Positions 31,126 through 41,780 are shown, counted from the stretch's first letter. The stretch is DNA of 64,000 nucleotides from Streptomyces abikoensis (GCF_014648775.1 NZ_BMRT01000001.1:1116001-1180000), one strand, 5' to 3'. Notes: generated by a model from the sequence alone, not told the origin. Made by a program: numbers and translations.

Positions 31126-32924
31126 AGGTTCCCGCCATGCACGCCGTCGTGCGGATCCTCAAGGACGAGGGCGTCGACATCGTCTTCGGCTGCCCAGGCG
31201 CCGCGATCCTGCCGCTGTACAAGGCGCTGGAGACCGTCGGCGGCATCGAGCACCTGATCGTCCGCCACGAGGCGGGCGCCGCGCACATGGCCGACGGGTG
31301 GGCCCGTACCAACGGCCGGGTCGGGGTGGCGCTGGCGACCTCCGGGCCCGGGGGCACCAATCTCGTCACCGGGCTGTACACCGCCTTCGCCGACTCGATC
31401 CCCATGGTCTGCGTCACCGGCCAGGCGGTCTCCACCAAGCTCCACCAGGAGGCGTTCCAGGCGGTCGACATCGTGGGGATCGTCCGTCCCGTCACCAAGT
31501 GGGCGGTGCGGATCACGGAGGCCGCGCAGATCCCCTGGGTGTTCCGGGAGGCGTTCCGGATCGCGCGCGAGGGGCGGCCGGGGCCGGTGCTGATCGACAT
31601 TCCGGTCGACATCGCCCGGCGCGAGATCCACTACGACGCGGCCACCGACACCCGGCTCCCCGTCCGCGTCCCGGTGCCGCACCCGCCGGGTGTCGAGGCC
31701 GCCCTGGATCTGCTGCTGGCGGCCGAGCGGCCGCTGGTGCTGGCGGGCGGCGGGGTGGTCCTGGCCGGGGCGGCGGACGAGTTGCGCGCGCTGGTGGAGC
31801 TGCTGGGCGTGCCGTTCCAGGTGACGCTGATGGGCAAGGGGGCCGTCGAGGACGACCACGAGCTCCACATGGGCACCACGGGTATCCAGACCTCGCAGCG
31901 GTACGCCAACGCCTCGTTCCTGGAGGCGGATTTCGTGCTCGCCGTGGGCGCCCGTTTCGGCGACCGGCACACGGGGGCGGACCTGGACGTCTACCGGGGC
32001 GGGCGGACCTTCGTCCAGGTGGACGTCGAGCCCACGCAGCTGGGCAGGGTCGTCGCGCCGGACCTGGGCGTCGTCTCGGACGCGAAGGAGTTCCTCGCGG
32101 CCCTGCTGGCCGCCGCCCGGCGGCGCGGGGTGCGGGCGGCCACCGGCCCCCGGCAGCCGGGACAGCCGTGGCAGCCGGGACAGCCGTGGCAGCCGTGGCG
32201 GGAGCGCTGCCGGCTGCTCAAGCGGACCCTCGTCCGGCGGGAGGACTTCGACACCGTCCCGGTGAAGGCCCCCCGCGTCTACAAGGAGATCAACGAGATC
32301 TTCGGCGAGGACACCTATTTCCTCACCGCCATCGGTCTGTACCAGATCTGGGGCGGCCAGCATCAGAAGGCCCACCGGCCCCGTCACTACCAGGTGTGCG
32401 GCCAGGCGGGCCCGCTGGGCTGGGAGGTCCCGGCGGCGATCGGGGCGAAGAAGGCGCTGGAGGGCATGGGGCGGGGCGCCACCGAGGTGGTGGGCGTCGT
32501 CGGGGACTACGGCTTCCAGTACACGGCGGAGGAGCTGGCCGTCGCGGCGCAGTACGGCATCCCGTTCGTCCTGATCATGCTCAACAACGAGTACCTGGGC
32601 CTGATCCGGCAGGCGTCCATCGGCTACGGGATGAACTACCAGGTGGACGTCCACTACGACGAGACGGGCACCGACAACGTCAAACTGATGGAGGCCTACG
32701 GCTGTTCGGGGCGGCGTGTCGTCGAGCCGGCGGACATCCGTCCGGCGATCGAATGGGCCCGCAAGGAGGCGGTCGCCACCTCCCGGCCCGTCCTCGTCGA
32801 GATCATGATCGAGCGGGAGGCGAACACACCGCACGGCGTGAACATCGACGCCGTTCAGGAGTTCGAGCCGATCCCCCAGGGGGATCTCCTGGCTTCACCC
32901 GCGCCTCCTGCTCCCCTCCCCTGA
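31122..32924 (+). CDS. gcl: glyoxylate carboligase
   Basis: A 600-residue thiamine-diphosphate enzyme joining two glyoxylates into tartronate semialdehyde and CO2. Segments shared with E. coli Gcl include LVTGLYTAFADSIPMVCVTG, KLHQEAFQAVDIVGIVRPVT, DVEPTQLGRVVAPDLGVVSD, VPVKAPRVYKEINEIFG and the cofactor motif GDYGFQYTAEELAVAAQYGI ending in NN. E. coli Gcl has Val51 where other ThDP enzymes have Glu; this protein has Glu there (RHEAGAAHMADGW). A linker near residue 345 contains QPGQPW repeats. GTG 31122 overlaps the glxR stop. Confidence 0.93.
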   Translation: MKVPAMHAVVRILKDEGVDIVFGCPGAAILPLYKALETVGGIEHLIVRHEAGAAHMADGWARTNGRVGVALATSGPGGTNLVTGLYTAFADSIPMVCVTGQAVSTKLHQEAFQAVDIVGIVRPVTKWAVRITEAAQIPWVFREAFRIAREGRPGPVLIDIPVDIARREIHYDAATDTRLPVRVPVPHPPGVEAALDLLLAAERPLVLAGGGVVLAGAADELRALVELLGVPFQVTLMGKGAVEDDHELHMGTTGIQTSQRYANASFLEADFVLAVGARFGDRHTGADLDVYRGGRTFVQVDVEPTQLGRVVAPDLGVVSDAKEFLAALLAAARRRGVRAATGPRQPGQPWQPGQPWQPWRERCRLLKRTLVRREDFDTVPVKAPRVYKEINEIFGEDTYFLTAIGLYQIWGGQHQKAHRPRHYQVCGQAGPLGWEVPAAIGAKKALEGMGRGATEVVGVVGDYGFQYTAEELAVAAQYGIPFVLIMLNNEYLGLIRQASIGYGMNYQVDVHYDETGTDNVKLMEAYGCSGRRVVEPADIRPAIEWARKEAVATSRPVLVEIMIEREANTPHGVNIDAVQEFEPIPQGDLLASPAPPAPLP

Positions 32925-33081
32925 CCTCCGGGCGGTGGCGCCGGTATCCATTCCGTTCGCGCCCCGGCGGCGCCGCCCGGAGCACTCCCCGCGCCCGCCT
33001 TGCCGATTCGCTCCCCCGCCGCGCCCACATCGTGGACGATGGGGTCCCACATCCCCTACGGACCCTACGCTGGAGCCGAAG

Positions 33082-33846
33082 ATGGCCAAGAGCGTGCCGG
33101 TGCACTGCCCCACGTGTCACCGGGAGCACTCCTTCACCCCGCCCACCTTCCCCTGTGCCTGCGGCACCCCGCTGACGCTGCCGGTACCGCCCGACGCCAG
33201 CCCCGAGTTACTCGCCCACCGCACCTGGCGCGACTCCTGGGTGGCGGTGCGCTGCCCCTCCTGCGACCGTCAGGGCCAGTGGCCCCGGCCCGAACTCGGC
33301 TGCTCCTGCGGGACGGTCGTCCGGCTGCCCGTCCTGCCACCGCGCGACGCCGTGGAGACCCCCGAGCCCGAGGACGTCAAGGGCGTGACGGGCCCGGAGG
33401 AGTCAGCGCCCGAGGCGCCCTCCGACGCCGCTCCGCGCCCCCGCGCCATCTCGAAGCCGCCGTTCCGGCCGGTGGCCATCCGTACCGAGCGGGACGCGGT
33501 GATGTCCGCCGAACGCTATCTGCGCTGGCTGGGCTTCCCGGACGTACGCCGCCCCGGCAACTGCCCGGCGCCCGCGGCGAGCGGCGTGGACCTGTGCGCC
33601 ACCGGCGTCGTCGCCCGCGTCGACCCCACGACCCTGCCGACCACCCTGCGCGACATCGAGTGCCTGTGGCTGTACGGCCTGCTGGACTCCGCGACGAGCG
33701 TCTGCTTCTCCCTGGCGGGCTACGCCGGGGACGCCCGCTGCCGGGCGGACGACCTGCGGCTCCCGCTGTTCGTGATGGACCTCACCGGCACTCCGCAGCC
33801 CCTCAACGAGTGGGCCGACGAACTGGTGCGGCGCGGCAGGAGGTGA
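33082..33846 (+). CDS. double zinc-ribbon protein with a nuclease-like C-terminal domain
   Basis: A 254-residue protein with no family I can name. Two Cys clusters, CPTCHREHSF to CACG and CPSCDRQGQW to CSCG, look like paired zinc ribbons in the first 80 residues. A Pro/Glu-rich linker follows (about 95-130), then a compact domain: AERYLRWLGFPDVRRPG, SGVDLCATGVVARVDP, RDIECLWLYGLLDSA. The G-V-D-L followed by a V-V-A-R-V-D strand is reminiscent of Mrr-type PD-(D/E)XK nucleases but lacks the usual K. ATG 33082 follows GGAG. DNA or RNA interaction is a guess. Confidence 0.75.
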   Translation: MAKSVPVHCPTCHREHSFTPPTFPCACGTPLTLPVPPDASPELLAHRTWRDSWVAVRCPSCDRQGQWPRPELGCSCGTVVRLPVLPPRDAVETPEPEDVKGVTGPEESAPEAPSDAAPRPRAISKPPFRPVAIRTERDAVMSAERYLRWLGFPDVRRPGNCPAPAASGVDLCATGVVARVDPTTLPTTLRDIECLWLYGLLDSATSVCFSLAGYAGDARCRADDLRLPLFVMDLTGTPQPLNEWADELVRRGRR

Positions 33847-33992
33847 CCCGAAGCTCAATTCTTCCTCTGAACTTACCGCTCACCATGGCGACTTGGGCGC
33901 GTCAGGGCGGAGACTGGGCGCAGGGCCCGCGAGACACGGGGGACCGCCGGCCCGGCCACGGGGGAATATCGGGGGAGCAAGAGACCGTTCAC

Positions 33993-34023
33993 GGGGGAAC
34001 GGGGGATACGGGGGAACGGGGGG
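33993..34023 (+). other. potential G-quadruplex
   Basis: Four G runs of 5, 5, 5 and 6 bases are separated by AAC, ATAC and AAC. This is a textbook quadruplex motif in the 241-base gap after the zinc-ribbon gene. Confidence 0.6.
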
Positions 34024-34027
34024 AACG

Positions 34028-34060
34028 ACGGGGCGGGCCACCGTACGCGGCCCGCCCCGT
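34028..34060 (-). terminator. terminator of the acyl-CoA synthetase operon
   Basis: ACGGGGCGGGCC (34028-34039) pairs exactly with GGCCCGCCCCGT (34049-34060) around a nine-base loop, 27 bases beyond the synthetase stop. Confidence 0.7.
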
Positions 34061-34087
34061 CCGTCCGTCCGCCACTCATCTCATCCG

Positions 34088-35730
34088 TCAGCCCCGTACG
34101 GCGACGCCCGCGCCGTCGAGCAGCGCGGCGGCCTCCTCCCTCAGCTCCACCTTCCGCACCTTGCCGCTGACGGTCATGGGGAAGGCGTCCATCAGCCGCA
34201 GGTGGCGCGGCACCTTGTAGTGCGCGAGGCGGCCCCGGCAGTAGCGGGCGAGTTCGTCGCGCGTGAGGGTGTCGGCGGGGTCGCGCAGGATGACGCAGGC
34301 CATGATCTCCTCGCCGAACTTCTCGTCGGGGACGCCGATGACCTGGACGTCGGAGATCTTGGGGTGGGTGTGGAGGAACTCCTCGATCTCGCGCGGATAG
34401 ACGTTCTCCCCACCCCTGATGATCATGTCCTTGATGCGGCCGACGATCCGGACGCAGCCGTCCTCGTCCATCACCGCGAGGTCGCCGGTGTGCATCCACC
34501 GGTCGGCGTCGACGACCTCGGCGGTGCGCTCGGGGTCGTCCCAGTAGCCGAGCATCACCGAGTAGCCACGGGTGCACAGTTCGCCGGGCTCGCCGCGCGG
34601 CACGGTGCTGCCGTCGGCCGGGTCCGTGATCTTCACTTCGATGTGCGGCAGCACCCGTCCGACCGTGCCCGTGCGGCGCGCCAGGTCGTCGTCGCGCCGG
34701 GTCTGGGTGGAGACCGGGGAGGTCTCCGTCATCCCGTAGCAGATGGCGACCTCGGACATGTGCATCTCCGTCACGACGCGCTTCATCACCTCCTCCGGGC
34801 AGGGCGAGCCCGCCATGATGCCGGTGCGCAGCGAGCCGAGGTCGTAGGTGGCGAAGTCGGGGAGGCCGAGTTCGGCGATGAACATGGTGGGGACGCCGTA
34901 GAGCGAGGTGCAGCGTTCGCGTTCGACGGCGTGGAGGGTGGCGGTGGCGTCGAAGGTGGGGGCCGGGATGACGACGCAGGCGCCGTGGGAGGTGGCCGCG
35001 AGGTTGCCCATGACCATGCCGAAGCAGTGGTAGAAGGGCACGGGCAGGGCGATGCGGTCCTGCTCGGTGTAGCCGAGGCCCTCGCCCACGAAGTAGCCGT
35101 TGTTGAGGATGTTGCGGTGGGAGAGGGTGGCGCCCTTGGCGAAGCCGGTGGTGCCCGAGGTGTACTGGATGTTGACGGGGTCGTCGCAGCTCAGCAGGGC
35201 TTCGCGGGCGGCGAGCCGGGCGGGGTCGACACCCTGGCCGACGCGGACGAGGCCGGTCCAGGTGGGGTCGTCGATGTAGACGACGTCGCGCAGCGCCGGG
35301 CAGCGACCGCGGACCTGTTCGACCATGCGTCGGTAGTCGCTCGTCTTGTACTCGACGGAGGAGACGAGGATGCTGATCCCCGCCTGGCGCAGGACGTAGG
35401 CCAGTTCGTGGACGCGGTAGGCCGGGTTGACGTTGACCATGATCGCGCCGATGCGGGCGGTGGCGTACTGGACCATGACCCACTCGGGGCAGTTGACGGC
35501 CCAGATGCCCACGCGGTCGCCCTTGGCCACGCCCTTGGCGAGCAGTCCGAGGGCGACCTCCTCCACCGCCCTGCCGAACTCCTCGTAGGTCCAGCGGCGG
35601 CCGCCCTGGACGTCGACGAGCGCCTCGCGGTCGCCGAAGAGCGCGACGGTGCGGGCCAGGTTGGCGCCGATGGTCTCGTCGCGCAGCGGGGTGTCGACGG
35701 GGCCTGCCGTGTGGGAGGGGGAGGGTGTGG

Positions 35731-35734
<4 letters not shown>
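34088..35734 (-). CDS. fatty-acyl-CoA synthetase (AMP-binding enzyme)
   Basis: A 548-residue ANL-superfamily ligase that adenylates a carboxylic acid and transfers it to CoA. The P-loop-like motif [16 protein letters not shown], the adenine-binding YGMTETSP, the hinge [20 protein letters not shown] and the catalytic C-terminal [11 protein letters not shown] are all intact. Medium- or long-chain fatty acids are the usual substrates of this subgroup ([15 protein letters not shown]). GTG 35734 overlaps the stop of the upstream synthetase, so two related ligases are made from one message. Confidence 0.93.
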
Positions 35735-37461
<1,727 letters not shown>

Positions 37462-37958
37462 TTCGTCCTCCAGAGCGCCCGGGGCTCGCCGCCCCCGCCG
37501 GTAAGCATCGTGCGGCAATGATCCACGTCTGACCAGCCCCGGAGGGGCCCGGTGCGCGCCCGGCGGGACTCGGGGCCGGTGGGGGTGCGCGCGGGGCGGA
37601 TTGTTCCAAAGATTCCGGGCGGCCGGAGCCGGTGGTTCCGGGCCGGCGGTCTCTGAAACGTGCGGGTTGGTCGGGATGGCTGGGGCGGGTAAGGCGGCCG
37701 GTACGGCGGCGCGTCGGCGGATCGGACCGGCGCAAGGGCGCGTGGGAGCGCGAGGGCGGTTCCGGGTGCGTAAACGAGCCGTCAAGGGACTCCCGGGTGG
37801 GGTCAATGTGCTGTCAAGGAGGCGGTCGCCCGGGCGGGGGACGGGCATAGCGTGACCGAGGCACCTCACCGGGGTTCCTCGCCGACGCCTCCTCACCGAC
37901 GCTTCTCACCGACACCTCCGCACCGAAACCTCCGCACCGAAACCTCCCAAGGACCGTC
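37462..37958. other. intergenic stretch, promoters expected but no gene recognised
   Basis: A 497-base divergent interval between the synthetase operon and the SAV_915 gene. Short G+C-biased frames occur but none has a ribosome site or domain. CGCACCGAAACCTC is tandemly duplicated just before 37946. No confident promoter hexamers were found. Confidence 0.5.
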
Positions 37959-38366
37959 ATGCATCTGAGCCGTACTCCCGCCGAGGCCGCGGCCATCGCC
38001 GCGGCGAACCGCCCCGACCGCCCCGACACCGCGGGGAGCCGCCCCGCCGACGACGGCGAGCCCTCCCATCCTGGCCCGGCGCGGCCGCTGTACATCCCTG
38101 TACGGCCCTGCCCCGTGGGCTTCGCCCTACGGGTCTTCCGCACCCCCCTCGGCGCCCGGACGGCCGTCGCCTTCACCAGCAGGCGGCGGCTTTCCGACTG
38201 TCTGGGGCCGGGTGTCCCCTCGGTCCGGCTGTCGCTGCCCGCCGTACGGGCCCTGGCCGCGCCGCTGGGCGTCGGGGAGGTGTCGGTCGACCCGCAGCTG
38301 ACGGCCCGCCCCGCGCTGCCGGTGGCCGAGGACGCCGCGCCCCTGCTGCCCCCCTTCGCCGACTGA
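37959..38366 (+). CDS. SAV_915 family protein
   Basis: A 135-residue protein. A disordered N-terminus (about 1-40) precedes a compact domain: PLYIPVRPCPVGFALRVFRT, then PLGARTAVAFTSRRRL and a C-terminal VSVDPQLT. This pattern matches the small Streptomyces SAV_915 family as I recall it, often beside lysA-type genes. Function unknown. ATG 37959 follows AAGGACC. Confidence 0.72.
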   Translation: MHLSRTPAEAAAIAAANRPDRPDTAGSRPADDGEPSHPGPARPLYIPVRPCPVGFALRVFRTPLGARTAVAFTSRRRLSDCLGPGVPSVRLSLPAVRALAAPLGVGEVSVDPQLTARPALPVAEDAAPLLPPFAD

Positions 38367-38370
38367 TCCT

Positions 38371-38428
38371 TCCGGCCGGCCCTTCGGCTGGCCCGTCCTG
38401 CTGGCCCGTCCGGCCGGCCCTTCGGCTG
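38371..38428. repeat. direct repeat upstream of lysA
   Basis: TCCGGCCGGCCCTTCGGCTG occurs at 38371-38390 and 38409-38428, 38 bases apart, within a run of related CGGCTGGCCC units between the SAV_915 stop and the lysA start. Confidence 0.7.
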
Positions 38429-38482
38429 ACCCTTTCGGCTGACTCCTCGCGTCCCACCGATTTCCCCCGAAGGAGATCACCC

Positions 38483-39859
38483 GTGTCCCTCCCCCTCTCC
38501 CCCGCCGCCCTGTCCCCGCGGCCCGGGGAGCCCGTAGCGGACCCCGGTCCGTCGGACTCGGCGTGGCCGGGGCCCGTGTGGCCCGCGTCCGCCCGCGTCC
38601 TGCCCTCGGGCGGGCTGGCCGTCGGCGGGGTGCCCCTCGCCGAGCTCGCCGACCGCTTCGGCACCCCCTCCTACGTCGTCGACGAGGACGAGGTCCGGGC
38701 ACGTGCCCGCGCCTGGCGCGCGGCGCTGCCGGACGCCGACGTGGCCTACGCCGGCAAGGCGTTCCTCACCCGGGCGATGGTCCGGTGGGTCGAGGAGGAG
38801 GGGCTCCACCTCGACGTCTGCTCGGCCGGCGAGCTCGAACTCGCCGCGCACGCGGGCTTCCCCGGCGAGCGCGTCGTCCTCCACGGCAACGCCAAGAGCC
38901 CCGACGACCTGCGGACCGCGCTGCGGCTGGGCGTGGGGCGCGTGGTCCTCGACAACACCGGTGAGATAGCCCGGCTCGCGGCACTGGTGCCGCCCGGTGC
39001 CCGGCAGAAGGTGCTGGTGCGCGTGGTGCCCGGCATCGAGGCCGGCGCCCACGCGGCGGTGCGGACGGGGGTCGAGGGCCAGAAGTTCGGGCTGTCCCTG
39101 GACGGCGGCGAGGCGGCGGACGCCGTCGCCCGCGTCCTGGGCCAGCCCCGGCTGGAACTCGTCGGCCTCCACTGCCACCTCGGCTCGCAGATCACCTCGG
39201 TCGACCCCTACCTCGCCGCCGTCCGCAAGCTGGTGCCCTTCCTGTCCGCCCTGCGGGACGTGCACGGCGTGACGTTCCCCGAGCTCGACCTGGGCGGCGG
39301 CTTCGGCATCCCCTACCGCGACGGTGAACCGACGCTCGACCCCGCCGAGTACGCGGCACGCGTCGCCGCCGAACTGGCGCTGCGCTGCGCCCACGTGGAC
39401 CTGCCGGTCCCCCGGCTCGCCGTCGAGCCGGGCCGCTGGATAGCGGGCCCGGCGGGCGTGGCGCTGTACCGGGTGCTGGCGGTGAAGGTCTCGGGTGGCC
39501 GGACGTTCGTCGCCGTGGACGGCGGCATGAGCGACAACCCGCGCCCGGCGCTGTACGGGGTGCGCTACACGGTCCGTCTGGCGGGCCGCGCCGGGGCGGC
39601 GCCGACCCGGCCGATGACGGTCGTGGGGCGGCACTGCGAGGCGGGCGACGTGCTGGCGGAGGGCGTGCCGCTGCCGGGCGACGTCCGCCCGGGCGACGTC
39701 CTCGCGGTCCCGGCGTCGGGGGCGTACCACCTGTCGATGGCCTCGTCGTACAACCTCGTCGGCCGCCCACCGGTGGCGGCCGTGACGGACGGCCGGGCGC
39801 GGCTGCTGGTGCGCCGCGAGACACCGGCGGACCTGTGGAGCCGGGAGCTGCCGGACTGA
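38483..39859 (+). CDS. lysA: diaminopimelate decarboxylase
   Basis: A 458-residue PLP enzyme of the alanine-racemase fold. The PLP lysine is in DVAYAGKAFLT; HCHLGSQIT and ELDLGGGFGIPY bind the cofactor phosphate; EPGR and the catalytic GRHCEAGDVLA (normally C-E-S-x-D; here C-E-A-G-D) follow, and the protein ends with GAYHLSMASSYNLVGRP. A Pro-rich leader of about 40 residues precedes the domain. The GTG start follows AAGGAG. Streptomycetes usually carry more than one lysA-like gene; whether this copy serves primary lysine synthesis or a specialised amine pathway is open. Confidence 0.92.
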   Translation: MSLPLSPAALSPRPGEPVADPGPSDSAWPGPVWPASARVLPSGGLAVGGVPLAELADRFGTPSYVVDEDEVRARARAWRAALPDADVAYAGKAFLTRAMVRWVEEEGLHLDVCSAGELELAAHAGFPGERVVLHGNAKSPDDLRTALRLGVGRVVLDNTGEIARLAALVPPGARQKVLVRVVPGIEAGAHAAVRTGVEGQKFGLSLDGGEAADAVARVLGQPRLELVGLHCHLGSQITSVDPYLAAVRKLVPFLSALRDVHGVTFPELDLGGGFGIPYRDGEPTLDPAEYAARVAAELALRCAHVDLPVPRLAVEPGRWIAGPAGVALYRVLAVKVSGGRTFVAVDGGMSDNPRPALYGVRYTVRLAGRAGAAPTRPMTVVGRHCEAGDVLAEGVPLPGDVRPGDVLAVPASGAYHLSMASSYNLVGRPPVAAVTDGRARLLVRRETPADLWSRELPD

Positions 39860-39892
39860 GCTCTCGGGTGGTGTCCGGGCGGGCGCGGTCGC

Positions 39893-40381
39893 TCAGCGGC
39901 GTCGCCCGTCCCGCGCCTCCGGGGCGAACGGCACCCCTGCCATCAATCCACGCGCCCCCACCACCAGCGCCTCGCCCAGGAAGCCGACGCCGATCGAGAG
40001 CTGGACCGGGCGGGCCTGCGGGTGCATGCCCATCCGGCCGGCGAGCAGGCCGAAGCCGAAGGAAATCAGCGCGGACACCGCCATCACCGCGAACGTCCGT
40101 CCGGTGTAGCGCTGCCACAGCACGCCTTCCTTCTCGAAGACCTGGATGGTCAGCCCGCGCACCGCCCCCAGCGAGACGCCCAGCAGGACACCGCCCGCCA
40201 CCCAGAACGCGTCCGCGACGCCGACGCCCTCGGCCTTCCACAGCGTCCACGCGCCGATGCCGGTCAGGATCAGCGGGGCGGCGAACAACTCGCGGGCGTT
40301 GAGGGGTTCCCCTCGCAGCCGCTTGACGACGACGGCCACGGCGACCGCGGCGATGAGGGCGGCAGACACCCAGGCGTTCAC
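39893..40381 (-). CDS. DUF1453-like membrane protein
   Basis: A 162-residue protein with four or five transmembrane segments (for example NAWVSAALIAAVAVAVVVKR at the N-terminus and FAVMAVSALISFGFGLLAG later). It looks like the CcdC/DUF1453 group. GTG 40381 is preferred: AGGAG sits six bases upstream, whereas the ATG at 40396 would place that ribosome site inside the coding region. It is divergent from a TetR gene and probably its target. Confidence 0.75.
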   Translation of the reverse strand: MNAWVSAALIAAVAVAVVVKRLRGEPLNARELFAAPLILTGIGAWTLWKAEGVGVADAFWVAGGVLLGVSLGAVRGLTIQVFEKEGVLWQRYTGRTFAVMAVSALISFGFGLLAGRMGMHPQARPVQLSIGVGFLGEALVVGARGLMAGVPFAPEARDGRRR

Positions 40382-40407
40382 TAGGACTCCTCGCATGGCT
40401 CACTTTA

Positions 40408-40453
40408 ATAGCTCACTCGTGCCAAATAGAATTTAGCCCGATCGTGCTATAAC
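40408..40453. promoter_or_regulatory. TetR operator/promoter between DUF1453-like and TetR genes
   Basis: ATAGCTCACTCGTGC (40408-40422) is imperfectly inverted as GCCCGATCGTGCTAT (40436-40450; 11 of 15). TATAAC at 40448-40453 is a strong -10 placed six bases before the TetR ATG, which has no ribosome site, so the TetR message is likely leaderless. Confidence 0.5.
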
Positions 40454-40459
40454 GGCAAC

Positions 40460-41080
40460 ATGCCAAAGATCGTCGACCCCGAGGCCCGCCGCCGGGCGGT
40501 CGCCGACGCCGTGTTCCGGGTCGCCCGGCGCGACGGCCTGGAGAACGCGTCACTGCGCAACGTCGCCCAGGAGGCGGGGCTCGCCGTCGGTTCCGTGCGG
40601 CACTACTTCGCCGACCACTCCGACCTGATGCTCTTCGCCATGCGGGAACTCGCCCGCCGCGTCGAGGGCCGAGTGCGCGACCACGCCGAGCGCCTCCTGG
40701 CCACGCCGCCCGCCGAGGACCGCGCCACGCTCGTCGAGGAACTCCTCGCGGAGTTCCTCCCCCTGGACCGGGCCCGCCACGACGAGGCCGTCCTGTGGCT
40801 GGCCTTCTGCACGGCAGCCCGCGTCCGCCCCGAACTCCGGCCCAGCGCGGACAGGATCCACACCGGCATGCGCGAGCTGATCGAACGCGTCCTGCACGAG
40901 GGCCGAAGCGCCGGCGGCTTCCCCGGGCACCTCGACACCCCCACGGAGGCCCTACGACTGCTCGCCCTCCTGGACGGCCTGACCCTCACGTCCGTCCTCC
41001 ACCCGGACCGACTCCCGGCCGACGACATGCGACGAGTACTGCGCCTGCACCTGCGATCGCTGCGGGGCGAGAAGGACTGA
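40460..41080 (+). CDS. TetR-family regulator (BetI-like)
   Basis: A 206-residue regulator. Helix-turn-helix at residues about 14-60 (ENASLRNVAQEAGLAVGSVR then HYFADHSDL). The ligand domain with AVLWLAFCTAARVRPELRPS and a C-terminal TEALRLLALLDGLTL is typical of the BetI-like subgroup (TetR_C_6). Divergent from the DUF1453-like membrane gene, with inverted repeats between them, so local repression is likely. Confidence 0.9.
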   Translation: MPKIVDPEARRRAVADAVFRVARRDGLENASLRNVAQEAGLAVGSVRHYFADHSDLMLFAMRELARRVEGRVRDHAERLLATPPAEDRATLVEELLAEFLPLDRARHDEAVLWLAFCTAARVRPELRPSADRIHTGMRELIERVLHEGRSAGGFPGHLDTPTEALRLLALLDGLTLTSVLHPDRLPADDMRRVLRLHLRSLRGEKD

Positions 41081-41213
41081 CCCCCGAACCGACGAAAGCC
41101 GGAACGGGGGATGCATGCCCTATTCCGCATCCCGCGACGAGCGAACGGGAGACAAACGATGCCCGAGCGCACTCAGCGCCACCGATCCGCCCCCAGGAAG
41201 CACGCATGACCGC

Positions 41214-41780
41214 GTGACCACCCCCACCTCGCCGGCCGAGACCTACCGGCGGCTGCGCGAGCAGCCCGACCGCATGGCCTGAATCGGCCTCCACCGCCCC
41301 CGAGGAGAAACTCCCCTCACTCACCGGGGAGTTGGAACTCCACCAGCTTCCCGACCGTCCGTCCGCCGCCGCATGGAGACCCCCCGGAGCTCCTCGCCCT
41401 CAGCCCTGAGGCCGTGCTCCACGCGATCGTCGACGCCGTCGTCGACGGCTACCGCCCCGGTCGTCGCGGGCGTCCAGAACGACCCCGACGAGATCGAGAC
41501 CGAGGCCCTCGACCGCGACCCGGACCGCCTCGAACTCGCTCCCGACATCGTGGCGTTCAGCGCCCAACCCGATCCTTGGCCGGCATGCCGCACGGCCTGA
41601 TGGCGGACTCGCCGACCACGTCGCCCACACCGGCGACCACCTACGGCGTGGACTTCGAGCAAATGCCGGAAACCGCACTGGGCGCTCGGCTACCCCTTCG
41701 CGATCCTGCTGATGGCGATGGTGTGCGTCAGCCTGAATTTCGTCTTCACGAAGCGCGACCGGCTCTGGCCGGACCCGACC
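41214..41780 (+). pseudogene. corA: decayed CorA magnesium/cobalt transporter
   Basis: Pieces of one CorA gene are readable in three frames. SPAETYRRLREQPDRMA runs into a stop at 41280 where the family has Trp (TGG to TGA). After a frameshift, EEKLPSLTGELELHQL follows, then, after a deletion, LSPEAVLHAIVDAVVDGYRP and VVAGVQNDPDEIETE. Most of the long helix is missing. TTYGVDFEQMPET is the degenerate Y-G-M-N-F pore motif, after which one inserted base shifts the frame to WALGYPFAILLMAMVCVSLN, the last membrane helix. It cannot encode a transporter. Confidence 0.85.

Noticed and set aside
37601..37855. Small plus-strand open frame in the gap before the SAV_915 gene
   Set aside because: Arg/Gly-rich, no recognisable domain and no ribosome site.
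38483..39859. lysA as part of the later trp/B6 locus
   Set aside because: It is 12 kb away on the other strand with intact catalytic residues and ordinary neighbours; no link visible.
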